A DNA stretch of 64,000 nucleotides from Rotaria sordida (taxonomy: Eukaryota; Rotifera; Eurotatoria; Philodinida; Philodinidae), in assembly GCA_905250125.1 (NCBI GenBank), contig CAJNOL010000460.1:1-64000 (forward strand), in the 5' to 3' direction. The notes under the pieces were generated by a model. The model was given only the letters and a program-made list of their open reading frames with translations. It was not told the origin of the DNA and did not search any database. Made by a program: the position numbers and the translations under genes. Within the stretch, counting starts at the first letter, position 1; each line of letters opens with the position of its first letter. Positions 1 to 11,002 of this stretch are shown here, one piece after another.

Positions 1-568
1 TTTTACAAAAACTTGCTAATATACTCAGATTTATTTTGATACTATTGTGACTTTAAAATGTTTTGTCCAAAGTTCTACTTGACACTTGAATATTCTTAAA
101 TGTCACCATATTCAATAGAAATCCTACTTATATTTGGAGATTTTCATCATCAAAAACCGTTTTCCCAACGCAATACATGTGATATTCGGAATCAACAACA
201 AAATCTGAGTAGAATGACATGTGTTTTACCAAAAAATATTTTTCATCAAAATCACCGCCCGGGGTATCCCAGGCAAGGTTTTTTCAAATAAAACGGCTGA
301 GGGGAGTACAGGTGCCATTTTGACGAGAAATATTTTTTGGTAAAACACATGTCATTCTACTCAGATTTTGTTGTTGATTCCGAATATCACGTGTATTGTT
401 TTGGAAAAATGGTTTTTGATGATGAAAATCTCCAAATATAAGTAGGATTTCTATTGAATATGGTGACATTTAAGAATATTCAAGTGTCAAGTAGAACTTT
501 GGACAAAACATTTTAAAGTCGCAATAGTATCAAAATAAATCTGAGTATATTAGCAAGTTTTTGTAAAA
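1..568. repeat. Long palindromic (foldback/MITE-like) repeat
   Basis: The first ~253 bases are the near-exact reverse complement of the bases ending at 568; the outermost 16 bases at 1-16 pair with those ending at 568. A short unpaired centre lies near 255-315. Because of the symmetry the same short open frame appears on both strands, so it is not a gene. No transposase is present. The left end coincides with the window edge, so the element may extend further. It sits inside, or downstream of, the long last visible intron of the HRD1 gene. An (AT)n run follows at about 624-652. Confidence 0.85.
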
Positions 569-1150
569 GTTTCGTCGAGGTATTAGTTTTTATTATTGAG
601 ATAATGTCACTTCAAGTTTTCATATCTATATATATATATATATATATATACTATATGGCCTTAGTAACCATATTTCAGTTTTTATTCTATCTCTGAAGAG
701 TTTGAAAAAAAGGTGATTATAGGGAATTAGAAGGTCTATGAGACTGCTTCTAACTATGAAATCAGAATTTGAAAACCTTCTTCCATAGAAGAGAACAGTG
801 GAATTCAAGGACCTCAATTGACTCCTGCCATGTGATGATAGAGATATTCACTTCTCTATGTAAGTAAAAGTCTGTGGGGAAAAACCAATATTTCTAAATG
901 TGTGATTAGATCCAAGCTACAAAACCAAGATATAAAAATGGCACCTTAGTGGGGTGGCAGATTTGGCCCCTTAATGAGTGGGGTCCTTTAATAAAAAAAA
1001 ACAGCTAGTGAATACATGTAAGTGCTAAAATAATTAACATCACTAGTTCTTTTAGAAATAAAACTAGATTGCTTATAAATGATTATAATTGCATACAAAT
1101 TTTCACACTTATATACTATTCAAAAATTTCATGAATTCTATTCTTCATAC

Positions 1151-1946
1151 CTCAAAACCAAAAACAATTTGAACTGAAGCTCCTTTTGCTATTGTATGCA
1201 TATAAGCTGATGAAATAAATAAATAATCAAAAAGACATAAAACACTTAAAAGTCCTGTAAAACAAAACAAAAAATATCATAGAATATTTATAATAGTGAA
1301 AATTAAATACTTCATCTTACCAACAACTCGTGCATGAAATGTTGGTCCAAGAATAGGACTTTGTTCCATCTAAATTAAAGAATTTTTCTTTTCTATTAAA
1401 AAGAAAACACAAAAACTTAATTTCACTTACATAATCAACACGATCTTCTATAAGCCAATGAAAACATTTAAGAAAAAGTAAAATTCCAAACAAAGCTACA
1501 AAACGTGGACTGAAATCATCACGAAATACAGTAAATGCTAAACATGTTTCTGTTATAGAAAACCATGCACGATCATAAAGATGCTAAAAAAATAAAATTT
1601 AAATAAAAAAAATTTTTAGTTCTCAACAAACTTCAGTTTCAATAGCTCGAAGTTGTCCAAGAAATATTCGTTGAATAAGTTTACCAAATAAAATAACAAA
1701 TACAAATGCTTGAATATAAAGAACCTAAGACAACAAAAAAAAACAAGAAAATTATGAGTTAACTTTTTAGAAATTAATTTATTGTTTTTTTCTTCCTACC
1801 GCAAGACTTGTACTTGACTTTGTTAAATATACAACTGATGGATAGAATTGCTTTTTTATATAAAAAGCATTTGTTATAACTACAGTTGTTAATAAAAAAC
1901 TAAGTAAAACTAAATATTCGGCTTTCATTAACATAATTTGTGGCAT
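1151..1946 (-). CDS. SYVN1: HRD1/synoviolin E3 ubiquitin ligase, 5' exons only
   Basis: Five exons: 1946-1800, 1724-1632, 1583-1431, 1369-1321 and 1254-1151, all with GT-AG introns, giving 182 codons in one frame. The protein matches the multi-span N-terminal membrane domain of HRD1: residues read FYPSVVYLTKSS, then FTVFRDDFSPRFVALF, then GASVQIVFGFE, all hallmarks of synoviolin. HRD1 is the ER membrane ubiquitin ligase of ER-associated degradation. The start is the only ATG that fits the short luminal N-terminus of the family. The remaining membrane segments and the C-terminal RING finger are not in the window: after a good donor at 1150 I find no acceptable next exon down to base 1. Either a long intron holding the palindrome continues beyond the window, or the gene is cut off here. 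It diverges from HECTD2 on the other strand. Confidence 0.9.
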
Positions 1947-2166
1947 TGAGTTTTATGACAAAAAAACAAAACAAAAATTTGTAGTTCTAATCGACACGTG
2001 GAATGAAGAAAGAAATGGAAAAAAAATAACAACAACTGACAACCATGTAGTTTTATAGGATTGGTTGTTAATTTAAAACCAATGAAATATTCTTATATTG
2101 AGTGAGTAAGTAGGTAGGAAAGCAAGAAAAGTAATAATTGTCATTATTTTAAATATAAACTTCATC
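1947..2166. promoter_or_regulatory. Divergent promoter region between HRD1 and HECTD2
   Basis: A 220-bp gap separates the start codons of two divergent ubiquitin-ligase genes. It contains only AT-rich sequence with A runs and no recognisable repeat, so it probably carries the promoters of both. No TATA box position can be assigned with confidence. Confidence 0.5.
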
Positions 2167-5100
2167 ATGGCAAATTCATTACGTCGAAATTCATTTTCTG
2201 AAATACCATTAATTACATCTCATTGTCGACGATGTCAACTTGATATTGAATCTGATCCACAATGTAATGGACGTACAAGAATATTATGTCCATTTTGTGG
2301 AGAATTTCTTATTCGACCAAATTTACCAAATATTCAACAATTAAAACAAGATATTCAGGTAGGTTTTGTTTTTTGTTTTAAGTTTTATTAAAATTTTTTT
2401 TTTCGATTTTTTTTTTTTTGTTTTTATTTAGAGACGAACAAGAGATGATAATATTAATAATGGTTTAAGTCTTCGTTCACGTTTTAGTCGAACATTTAAT
2501 CGAATAATTTTACGACGACAAAATATTATTAATAATAATGGAACAACAATAAATCATAGACGAGATAAAAACATTACAAATGTTAAACTACCATCAATTG
2601 AAAATAAACAACAAGCAAATGAAAAAGTAAGTTTTAACAAACGAAATAATAATAATATTTATCAATGACTAAATATTTTGATAGCAAAATGTTTTATTTT
2701 TCACACTATGATTTAGATAGTAGAAAATTAATCATACAAATAAAAGATACTTCAATTTGAGTTAACATTTCGAATAGTAATAGAGAATTTGGTACTTTTT
2801 TTACTTTAAATACAGTTACTACGTTTATTGATGTAATTCATACACTGGAGAGGAAACGTTTCTAAGTGTTAAATCGCTTATGAGTCAGGACTATGTGCAT
2901 CATGTAGGTTCTAATAAGCTATGAATATCATGAAAAGAATTCGAGCTAACAGCTTATTACTGCCGAGATATTGTATTTTTTAGCAGAATGCCAGCGTACT
3001 CCTCAGGAACAGCAGGTAAACTAAGTTTCAGATTTTTCGATTTCACCTGTTCATAAATAAGAAGCATCCGAATTTACTGTTATATACGAGCAGCGTGAAA
3101 AAGATGGTTTTACTATAACCATATCTTAGAATAGAACCAATTAAAAGATCTGAAACTTTGGTAGCAAACTATTTTGATTAAGACTTGTTTTTATGCAAAG
3201 TTTCAAGTCGAAACTAAGTTTTCCTGATGTTTCTACGAGGACCACGGCGTTCTGTCAAAAATACAGTATCTCGAGGGTAATAAGCTATTCATAGCTCATT
3301 AGAATCTACATAGTCTTGACTCAAATTTAGAAACTTTACCTTGCGAGTGAGAGTGAAGCTTGTGTCTAAAATTAAAAAAAGTACTGAAAATTTTTTTATT
3401 AATCCTTCGAGAAGAAGCCGGAATATAATAAAACAGACGTTTTCAATATTAGTTGTGTTCTGACATAGATCTCACTGATAACAAAGTTGAATTTTTAAAT
3501 GCAAAAATTATCACCGCCAATAATTTTTAAAGTATACCATATGAACAATAGAGTTTTACTTTATTTGTTCTAAAAATAAGTTCATTGTTAAAGGGTTAAT
3601 GTATAAATGAAAATTGATGCTATTCACTTTTGTTTTTTTTTTACAGACAAGTAAAGAAAACCTGACTTCATTGTCATTACCAATAATAGCAACAACAGCA
3701 CCTATATCATCAATTGATATTTATGATTGTGAAAGTTTCCAGTAAGAAGTTTCTATTAAATTAAAATAGTTATTACTATCTTTATTAATAATAGACGTTT
3801 GATAAATGACGAAAGTCCTGATAATGATAAAATATTTGCTTTTTTCTCAATGTTTTATTCAAATTTCGTTTATATGATAGAATCATTAACATTGGTAAGA
3901 AAGAAGACAAAATTAATTATTCTTAAAAATTTTATTTATTCGTCTAGAATGATAATACAAAACAAATAAATTGGAAATATCTTGAAATAATTCATGAATA
4001 TATTATAAAAAATACTGATACAATATCTCGATTAGTACTTAAAACAATTGCATCATGTTGTATACGAGAAGTTCGGTAAGAATTTAAAAAACAAAAATAA
4101 TATATTTTTTTTTCTTAAATTTATTAATTAAACTATTTACAGTTTTTGTTTTTCAAATCATAATCAACAATTTAGGTAAAAATAAGGATTACTAATTCGA
4201 GCTCATAGTTTTCTGTTGATTAAAATAGCAATATATATTATACATTAAAAAAAAATGCTGTTAAGCTTGAACCAAGAACAATAACAACATGAGATCAGGG
4301 AAGAAGATCATTTTTGTATTGAAGAAATTATCTGTCTATAAACGATTCAATACTTTCGTTCTTAAAGAATCCATTTGGATTGAATTGACATTTCCAAAAT
4401 AAAAGTTTTTTTACTTACTCTCATCAATTCTGATGCAAATTACTACTTCTTAGATATCCCATAGAAAATTGAAGATCTAATATTTCTGTCCTAGCAAATT
4501 CATCCGAGAGAAATATCTAACAAAAGTTGAACTTTGTTCAAAAATATGTAGTTAAGTGTTGGCTCAACTACTTTTCGCTGCATTTATTTTTTTCTTGCAT
4601 TTCGTCTTTTTGTTTATAGTTCATCTGAATACACTTTCAAAGGTTATACCATTCTTATACTGGTAATATATTCTTCTTATTTTTAAGACATGTTCAGATT
4701 TCGAAAAAAAGCAAAATTTCACACAGCGAAACAATGTATCAAAGAAACAGATAGAGAAAATTTGATGAAAACTTCCAAAATTTCATAGTATTTACAGAAA
4801 TCTATTCTAAATCAATAGTAAATTAACCAGATGATTTCGACAATTACGACTCTTTCAACAAGAAATCTCTCAACTTTTTCAGAAACTATCAAAAACAAAA
4901 ATTATATTAACATCATTAGAAAACACCGACACCCATGAAATGAATTCCCGTTCAACATCGAACTATTCTAAGAAATTACTACGAAATTTTTAAAATTACT
5001 TAAACTTCAAAATGTAACTTCTTTTTCTCAATCATAAAGTACATTGACATTCATATAGAATACATATTTCGTAATCTCAATATTTACTAAGATTTTCTGA

Positions 5101-8100
5101 TAAACTCCGCAATTTCTGAAGAATTACTAGAATTAATAATATTTTCATTTTCGCGTATTCCTCATTATCGAAATCATCTGAAGGTTACTTTTAGTGTTAC
5201 ATGAGGAGCTTTGAAATTTTTCTAAAAATTTACTTCTAATGTCTTGAGAACTTGAGTATTTTTCAACAGAGAGTTTCTATTGCTCCAAGAGAAATTACCA
5301 AAGTTTCTTGTTGATATGGTTTTGTCTATGGGAGCAGTTTCTAAAATTTGATTTTTCATGAGAGAAATTTACTTTTTTTGTTTTGGAAACCTGAACACTG
5401 GTATTCTTTTTCTTAATTTAAAGTAACTGTAAGATTTTCTAGACACCTGTTTTCGATGATTCATCAAATAATCATATTTTTGCTCATGTATTACGTCGTA
5501 TTTCACATTTTGTTGATCATGAACATCAAGAAATAGTTTCACTTTTACAAACGTAAGAATTATTTTCCTATCATCATTAAAATAAACTATAATTTATTGT
5601 CTGTTTGTTTTTATTATTAATAGATTACCAGTTGATATGTTTCGATCAACTGTTCATCGTTTACAAACATTTGTTGCTATAAATCTTTTTCCATCACGTT
5701 TAAATAATTCAACATCAACATTTGTTAATGGTTGGTGGATTCCATGTGCTATTCGAACATTAGCATTATTTAGTAAGTTTAATAAAAAAAATAGAAGAAA
5801 GAGAATATATTATTATAGTATAAATAAAGATGTAGCTAATGAACAATTAAATCGAAATTTGATGAATTATAATGAATTTATTATTGATTTACTTGATGAT
5901 ATTGATATTGAATTTGAATATCATCTTTGGTTAAAAAGATCAACAGGGTAGTTAAAGATATATTTATTGAGTTTTTTTTTTCTATGCTCTCTTTTGCTTG
6001 ATAATCAGTTGTAAATGCATATAGAAATATTTGCCAACTGTTTTTTTTTGTCTCTAATATAAACAGATAATGCTAATGAAAGGTTAAATGGTCGTATAAT
6101 ACCTTTGGCCGAAATGGCAATAGATTCATTAAATTATATTGATGGAGAACGTGATTATGTTGAATGGAAACAACGGAAATCACGCGGAATAATTGGCGGG
6201 TTAGAAATACCTTTTTTTTTCATTGATGTCGTTATCTAGACATATATATGCATAGAAAAGTTTCGTGGCTTTTATTGTTTAGTTTTTTTTTATCTTCATT
6301 AATGTGATTTGTTGTTTTAACGAAAAACAAAAGAAAATTTTGTTCGGTTTTTTGTTTTTTTTTTTTTAGTTTTACATTTTGTCAATATCCATTTGTATTA
6401 AGTATTAATGCTAAACGTACTATATTAAAACGTGATTCTGAACAACAAATGATTATTAATGCTCGTGTAAGTTTTTTGTATTATCAAAAGAAAAACTTTA
6501 TTTAATAAATGTTGTTTTTTCAGCGTAGTATGATACAAAAATTTCAAAATAAACAAACACCAAATTTAAATATGCTTTTTTTAAATCTTTACATTCGACG
6601 ATCACATTTAGTTCTTGATTCTCTTACTGAAGTATATAATTATCTTGATGCTTTGTTTTTTTTTTTTTATATACTTTTTTAACAGGTTACAAAAAAACGT
6701 GATGATTTAAAGAAAAAATTACGTGTAACATTTGTTGGTGAACATGGTCTTGATATGGGTGGTTTAACAAAAGAATGGTTTCTTCTATTACTTCGAGACA
6801 TATTTTTACCTGATTATGGTATTTAGTTTTGATAAATTATTTTCAATCAAAAATTTCGTCTTTTTTTTTTTTTTGTTTCTTAGGAATGTTTGTATTTTAT
6901 GAATTATCCGGTGTTTTTTGGTTTAATGGTACATCAACTGATAATATTCGAGAATATAATTTAGTTGGTATATTAATGGGTCTAGCAGTTTATAATGCAA
7001 TTATTCTTGATATACGTTTTCCATTGGTTTGTTATAAAAAATTATTAACACCTGCATTTATAACAGAACATATGACAAATTTATCAAAAACTAAAGTTGG
7101 AATTATTAAACCAACATTAGCAGATTTTCGAACAATTCGACCTGTAATTCAAAAAAGAAAAAGAAAAATTAAAATGATAAAAATTTTTATTTTTATATTC
7201 TTTAGGATATTGCTAATAGTCTTCAATATTTACTTGATTATGATGGAAATGTTGAAGAAGATTTTGGTCTTACTTTTGAAGTAAATATTAGATTTAATAT
7301 GATTATTTAAAGAATTTGTTCAATAATATTTTTATTTAGTTTCGTATGAAAATTATTTTTATTGTAATGTAAATTATATATAATAGTCCCTTTACATTTT
7401 TAAATCGATTTTGCGGAATAGAAAACAAATCCTGGATACAAAGTAATTTGTATCATATGAAATTCACTAGAGATTGTATTCAGAGTAAACTAAACTGATC
7501 TAATGAGATTTATTGATAAAAATAAGAAAAGAAACAAATAGGAAACTGATTTCTTTGTTTTTTTTTTCTTTTGTCAAGAACATTAATTCCTTTGAGTACT
7601 AACCTATATGGAAAAGAGAAATAATAATAAACTACTAGTATTTTTATTTAATATTAAAAAAAAAAAATATATATATATATAATTTTAATCTTGAGATAAA
7701 ATCAGTTGCAATTTAATTTCTCAACGTTTTCTTTTCTTTTTTTTTTATTATCTTTATAATATTATTCAAGTAAATTGTCTTGATCTTCTATAGAATTGGC
7801 ATCAATAGTTTTGAATAAAAGATAAGATCTTCTATGCAATGCAATACAATAGCTAGGCTTTTAATATACTAATGGAAGTATTTCATAATTTGTGTTTCTA
7901 GAAGAAATCGATCTTTTGTTTTATACGATTCAGTTGAATAATATATTAACAATTGAAGATATGTGTTATGATCGAACTAAGTCCTTCAGTTATTACTTTT
8001 TTTTTCAAATAAACAAAAATATGAAGCAGACTTGACTTTTAATTCATTAAGCATAATTTCTCATATTCCTATAGTGTATTCTTAGTAGTTTGAGGATGAA

Positions 8101-10013
8101 AATAAGAAATGAATGTACACAAATGAAAAGATAAATCAATTAACACATATTTTTTTTCAAAGGTTTCAGTGGCTCAATATGATACATCAATAATATGTCC
8201 ATTGAAAGAAAATGGATCAAAAATCAATGTAACAAATGAAAATCGAAATGAATATGTTGAATTATTAATTGATTTTTATATAAATAAACATATATCAAAA
8301 CAATTTGAAGCATTTTATTATGGTTTTCATAGTGTTTGTTCATCAAATGCATTACTTTTACTTGTACCAGAAGAACTTGAAATGTTAATATGTGGAATGG
8401 AACAATGTAATTTAAGTAGTTTAGCTAAAATAACTAAATATGAAAATTGTGATCCAAATGAAGATTTTATCAAGTAAATTTTCAAAATTTTTGCTTTTTT
8501 TTATCTTCAAAAAAAAAACTAAATTTTATGATCATTTTATTTAAGATGGTTTTGGCAAGTTGTTGAAGAAATGTCATCAGATAAACAAAGACGTCTATTA
8601 TTATTTGTTACTGGTAGTGATCGTATGCCAATTGGAGGTTTAAGTGAAATGACATTTAAAATTGCAAAAATATCGTCAAATAAATGTAACATTAATGATT
8701 TGTAAGTTAAATATTATTTTAATTTTCATAAGAATATTACTTTTTTTTTGTTTCTATTGAAAATAATTTTTATAATGAATACATCAAAAATTTTCCTTTT
8801 GAGTTTTAGTTTAATTAACAAAAATTTAAAATGTTTTTGTTTTGTTATATCAATATTCAATAGTTATAGTCTTTAGATTCTCAAAAATAAAAGTAAATTT
8901 CAAAAATCCTTATATACCACTAAGCAAATTCCAATACGCAAAAGAAAGAATTTTCACAAAACTTAAATATGCAATAATGCATAATATTCACAAATGTCTA
9001 CAAACAATGCTTCACAAGAAAATTTCATGCAAAATATAGATTTAATAATTTCTACGAAATTGCTAGCAAATTTCAGTAGATGCTAAATTTACTGTCTATA
9101 TATTTCTGGTGTATATCGATGTATTTTTCAATGGATAACAAGAACCTACTCTTGAAAATATTAATAATTCTAGTGATTTCTTAGGAATTACGACAGATTT
9201 TTTTTTCCTATATGTATGTCAATGTACTCTATGACTCAGAGAAAAAGATAAAGTTATGACGTAACTTCTAAAATGACTTAAATATTTTTCGTAGGGTAAG
9301 ATCTTCTTTTTCATAGATAAGTACAATGCTATCTATGTCGAGTAATGATAATAATTTCTCAGAATCGTTCGATGTTGGATTGAAATTTGTTTCATGTATG
9401 TAGATGTTTTTAGATAATGCTTATATAGTTCGTTTTTCAAAAAAAAAGCGAGAGATTTTCTGTTAAGAGATCGGTAATTGTTGAAATTATCTGGAAATAA
9501 CCTCGTAATTTCATAATTTACTCAAAAATTTCTTAGTAGGTTTTTTCTTGCGAAGAAATTTCGTAGTTTCTCGTTAATTTACTATAGTTTTAGGATAGGT
9601 TTCAGTAAATACTATGAGATTTTGAGAGTTTCCATTAATTTTCCTTAATGCATTCTTTCGCTGTGTGAGAAATTTCCATATATGTATATATATAGATGCG
9701 AAAATTTAATTTTTTGGAAAGCAAAACATAGCTTGTATGGAAATATTTTCTTATCAAATGATAAAAACCAAATAAAAGAATTTTCTATTTACATAAATAT
9801 GCATCTCGATTTGTTTTCTTTCTAGGTTACCCATGTCACATACATGGTATGTAATTATTTTATCTTTTTATCAATATAATCTATTTCTTATTCAATCTTT
9901 TCTTGTTTTCTAGTTTCAATCAATTACTTTTACCGCCTTATTCAACTTGTGAAATTCTTAAAGAAAAATTATTTTTGGCTATTGAAAATTGTGAAGGTTT
10001 TGGAATTGAATAA
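2167..10013 (+). CDS. HECTD2: HECTD2-type HECT E3 ubiquitin ligase with an alternative exon pair
   Basis: Exons: 2167-2358, 2432-2626, 3647-3741, 3795-3894, 3948-4075, 4620-4662, 5443-5552, 5624-5772, then either 5830-5947 or 6067-6199, then 6370-6466, 6524-6631, 6686-6818, 6884-7143, 7206-7280, 8163-8473, 8546-8701, 9826-9846 and 9914-10013. The model closes in frame at 796 or 801 residues, close to vertebrate HECTD2. The HECT domain fills the C-terminal half: GLDMGGLTKEWF in the N-lobe, FYYGFHSVCSSNALLLL further on, and the catalytic cysteine in HTCFNQLLLPPYS near the end, split by the 21-nt exon 9826-9846. The protein ends EGFGIE as in the family. The N-terminus carries a four-cysteine CxxC...CPFC motif (Cys20, 23, 41, 44). 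Long introns at 2627-3646, 4663-5442, 7281-8162 and 8702-9825 hold repeats. The intron 5773-5829 is 57 nt, a multiple of three, and open in frame if retained. Confidence 0.93.
2845..3350. repeat. Imperfect inverted repeat in HECTD2 intron 2
   Basis: Bases about 2850-3020 recur as a diverged reverse complement at about 3220-3345; for example the GACTATGT block and the AATAAGCTATGAATA block appear in both arms in opposite orientation. No open frame lies between. It looks like an old non-autonomous foldback element that inserted in the intron. Confidence 0.65.
4680..5330. repeat. Dispersed repeat, copy 1 (HECTD2 intron)
   Basis: This block is similar over several hundred bases to the reverse complement of about 8880-9690, another intron of the same gene. 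Shared blocks include CATAGTATTTAC, CAACATCGAA, AGTACATTGACAT and TACTAGAATTA-like strings in the same order. No coding capacity is visible. It is a decayed member of an interspersed family. Confidence 0.6.
8880..9690. repeat. Dispersed repeat, copy 2 (HECTD2 intron, inverted)
   Basis: Reverse-complement counterpart of the block at about 4680-5330. It fills most of intron 8702-9825 and may explain that intron's size. The short open frame at 8842-9039 lies inside it and has no recognisable product. Confidence 0.6.
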
Positions 10014-10153
10014 CAAGATAAGAAAGAAATAAAATTTTTTTTCTTTTTTGCATTGTGAAATAAATTTCATCATTCCATTTCATAAAATAAATAAATATAT
10101 ATATATATATATATATATTTTCATCTCAATTATTTTATTTTATTTTTTCTTTT

Positions 10154-10155
10154 AG
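10154..10155 (+). promoter_or_regulatory. Candidate trans-splice acceptor before DNAJC17
   Basis: A T-rich tract ends in AG 19 bases before the DNAJC17 start codon, with no upstream exon of that gene visible and the HECTD2 stop only 161 bp upstream on the same strand. This arrangement fits spliced-leader addition to the second gene of a two-gene transcript. An (AT)n run at about 10090-10120 lies in the same gap. Confidence 0.5.
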
Positions 10156-10174
10156 ATTAACAGTAAAAAAAACA

Positions 10175-11002
10175 ATGGCCGATATAACACAATTGGATCT
10201 CTATGAATTATTTGGTCTTAATGAAACATGTTCAACAAAAGAATTAACAACAGCATTTCGAAGAAAAGCTTTAAAATGTCATCCAGATAAATATCCAAAT
10301 GAAAATGAAAAAAAAGAACATTTCTTACTTATAAAACGAGCTTTAGAATTATTAACAGATAAACAAGCTCGAGAAGCTTATGATGCATGTCGAAAACAAA
10401 AAAAACATCAACAAGAACGTTTATCACAAATGGATGATAAACGAAAAAAATTTAAACAAGATCTTGAACGTAATGAACAAAAAGCATCACAAACAACAAC
10501 AACAATAATAAATAAATCTAATACAAATAAATTACGTGCTGAAATTGAACGTTTAAGACGTGAAGGAAATCGTCTTGTTGATGAAGAACTTGAAAAACTT
10601 CATAATATGTTTGAAGAAGATAAACAAAAAATTTCATCGAATCATGTAAATATTATTGTTAAATATAATTCAAATACAAAACCATATACAGATGATGAAC
10701 TTCGACAAATATTTAGTAAATATGGAAATATTTCAACAATTGTTAATCTTAATGTTAAACGTGCATTAATTGAATTTTATGACGATCATATATCACAATT
10801 TATTGAAAATGAAAAAGGTTTAGATGAACGACCATTTGCGTCAGTTAAAATTCAAAAACAAAAAAATACAACAACGACATCAACGTCATCATCGTTATCA
10901 ACAAACAAGCAGCATGATATCGTAGATTTAACAAAGCCTGATTTTGAAGATTTTGAAGCTATGATTTTGAAAAAAATGGCTCAACAAACAGCAACTTCAT
11001 AA
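10175..11002 (+). CDS. DNAJC17: DNAJC17-like J-domain/RRM splicing co-factor
   Basis: Single-exon gene of 275 residues. Residues ~5-75 form a J domain with the HPD motif at 36-38 (KCHPDKYP), which stimulates Hsp70 ATPase. A charged coiled coil follows at ~80-155, and a C-terminal RRM-like fold at ~160-235 (VNIIVKYNSN, then DELRQIFSKYGNISTIV). J domain, helix and RRM in this order is diagnostic of DNAJC17, a nuclear factor tied to pre-mRNA splicing. Length is slightly below the vertebrate ~300. It begins 161 bp after HECTD2 on the same strand. A polyadenylation-like AATAAA stretch lies near 11033. Confidence 0.93.
   Translation: MADITQLDLYELFGLNETCSTKELTTAFRRKALKCHPDKYPNENEKKEHFLLIKRALELLTDKQAREAYDACRKQKKHQQERLSQMDDKRKKFKQDLERNEQKASQTTTTIINKSNTNKLRAEIERLRREGNRLVDEELEKLHNMFEEDKQKISSNHVNIIVKYNSNTKPYTDDELRQIFSKYGNISTIVNLNVKRALIEFYDDHISQFIENEKGLDERPFASVKIQKQKNTTTTSTSSSLSTNKQHDIVDLTKPDFEDFEAMILKKMAQQTATS

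Noticed and set aside
100-469. Near-identical open frames on both strands at the left edge
   Set aside because: They are two arms of one palindrome read in opposite directions, not genes.
4143-4175. Apparent 33-nt micro-exon in HECTD2 with AG and GT ends
   Set aside because: It leaves the next exon out of frame; the exon at 4620-4662 restores both frame and family similarity (KGYTILIL), so the micro-exon is spurious.
7144-7205. Continuation of the HECTD2 frame through 7144-7205
   Set aside because: The stretch is lysine/phenylalanine-rich intron translation; splicing 7143 to 7206 restores the conserved GNVEEDF region.
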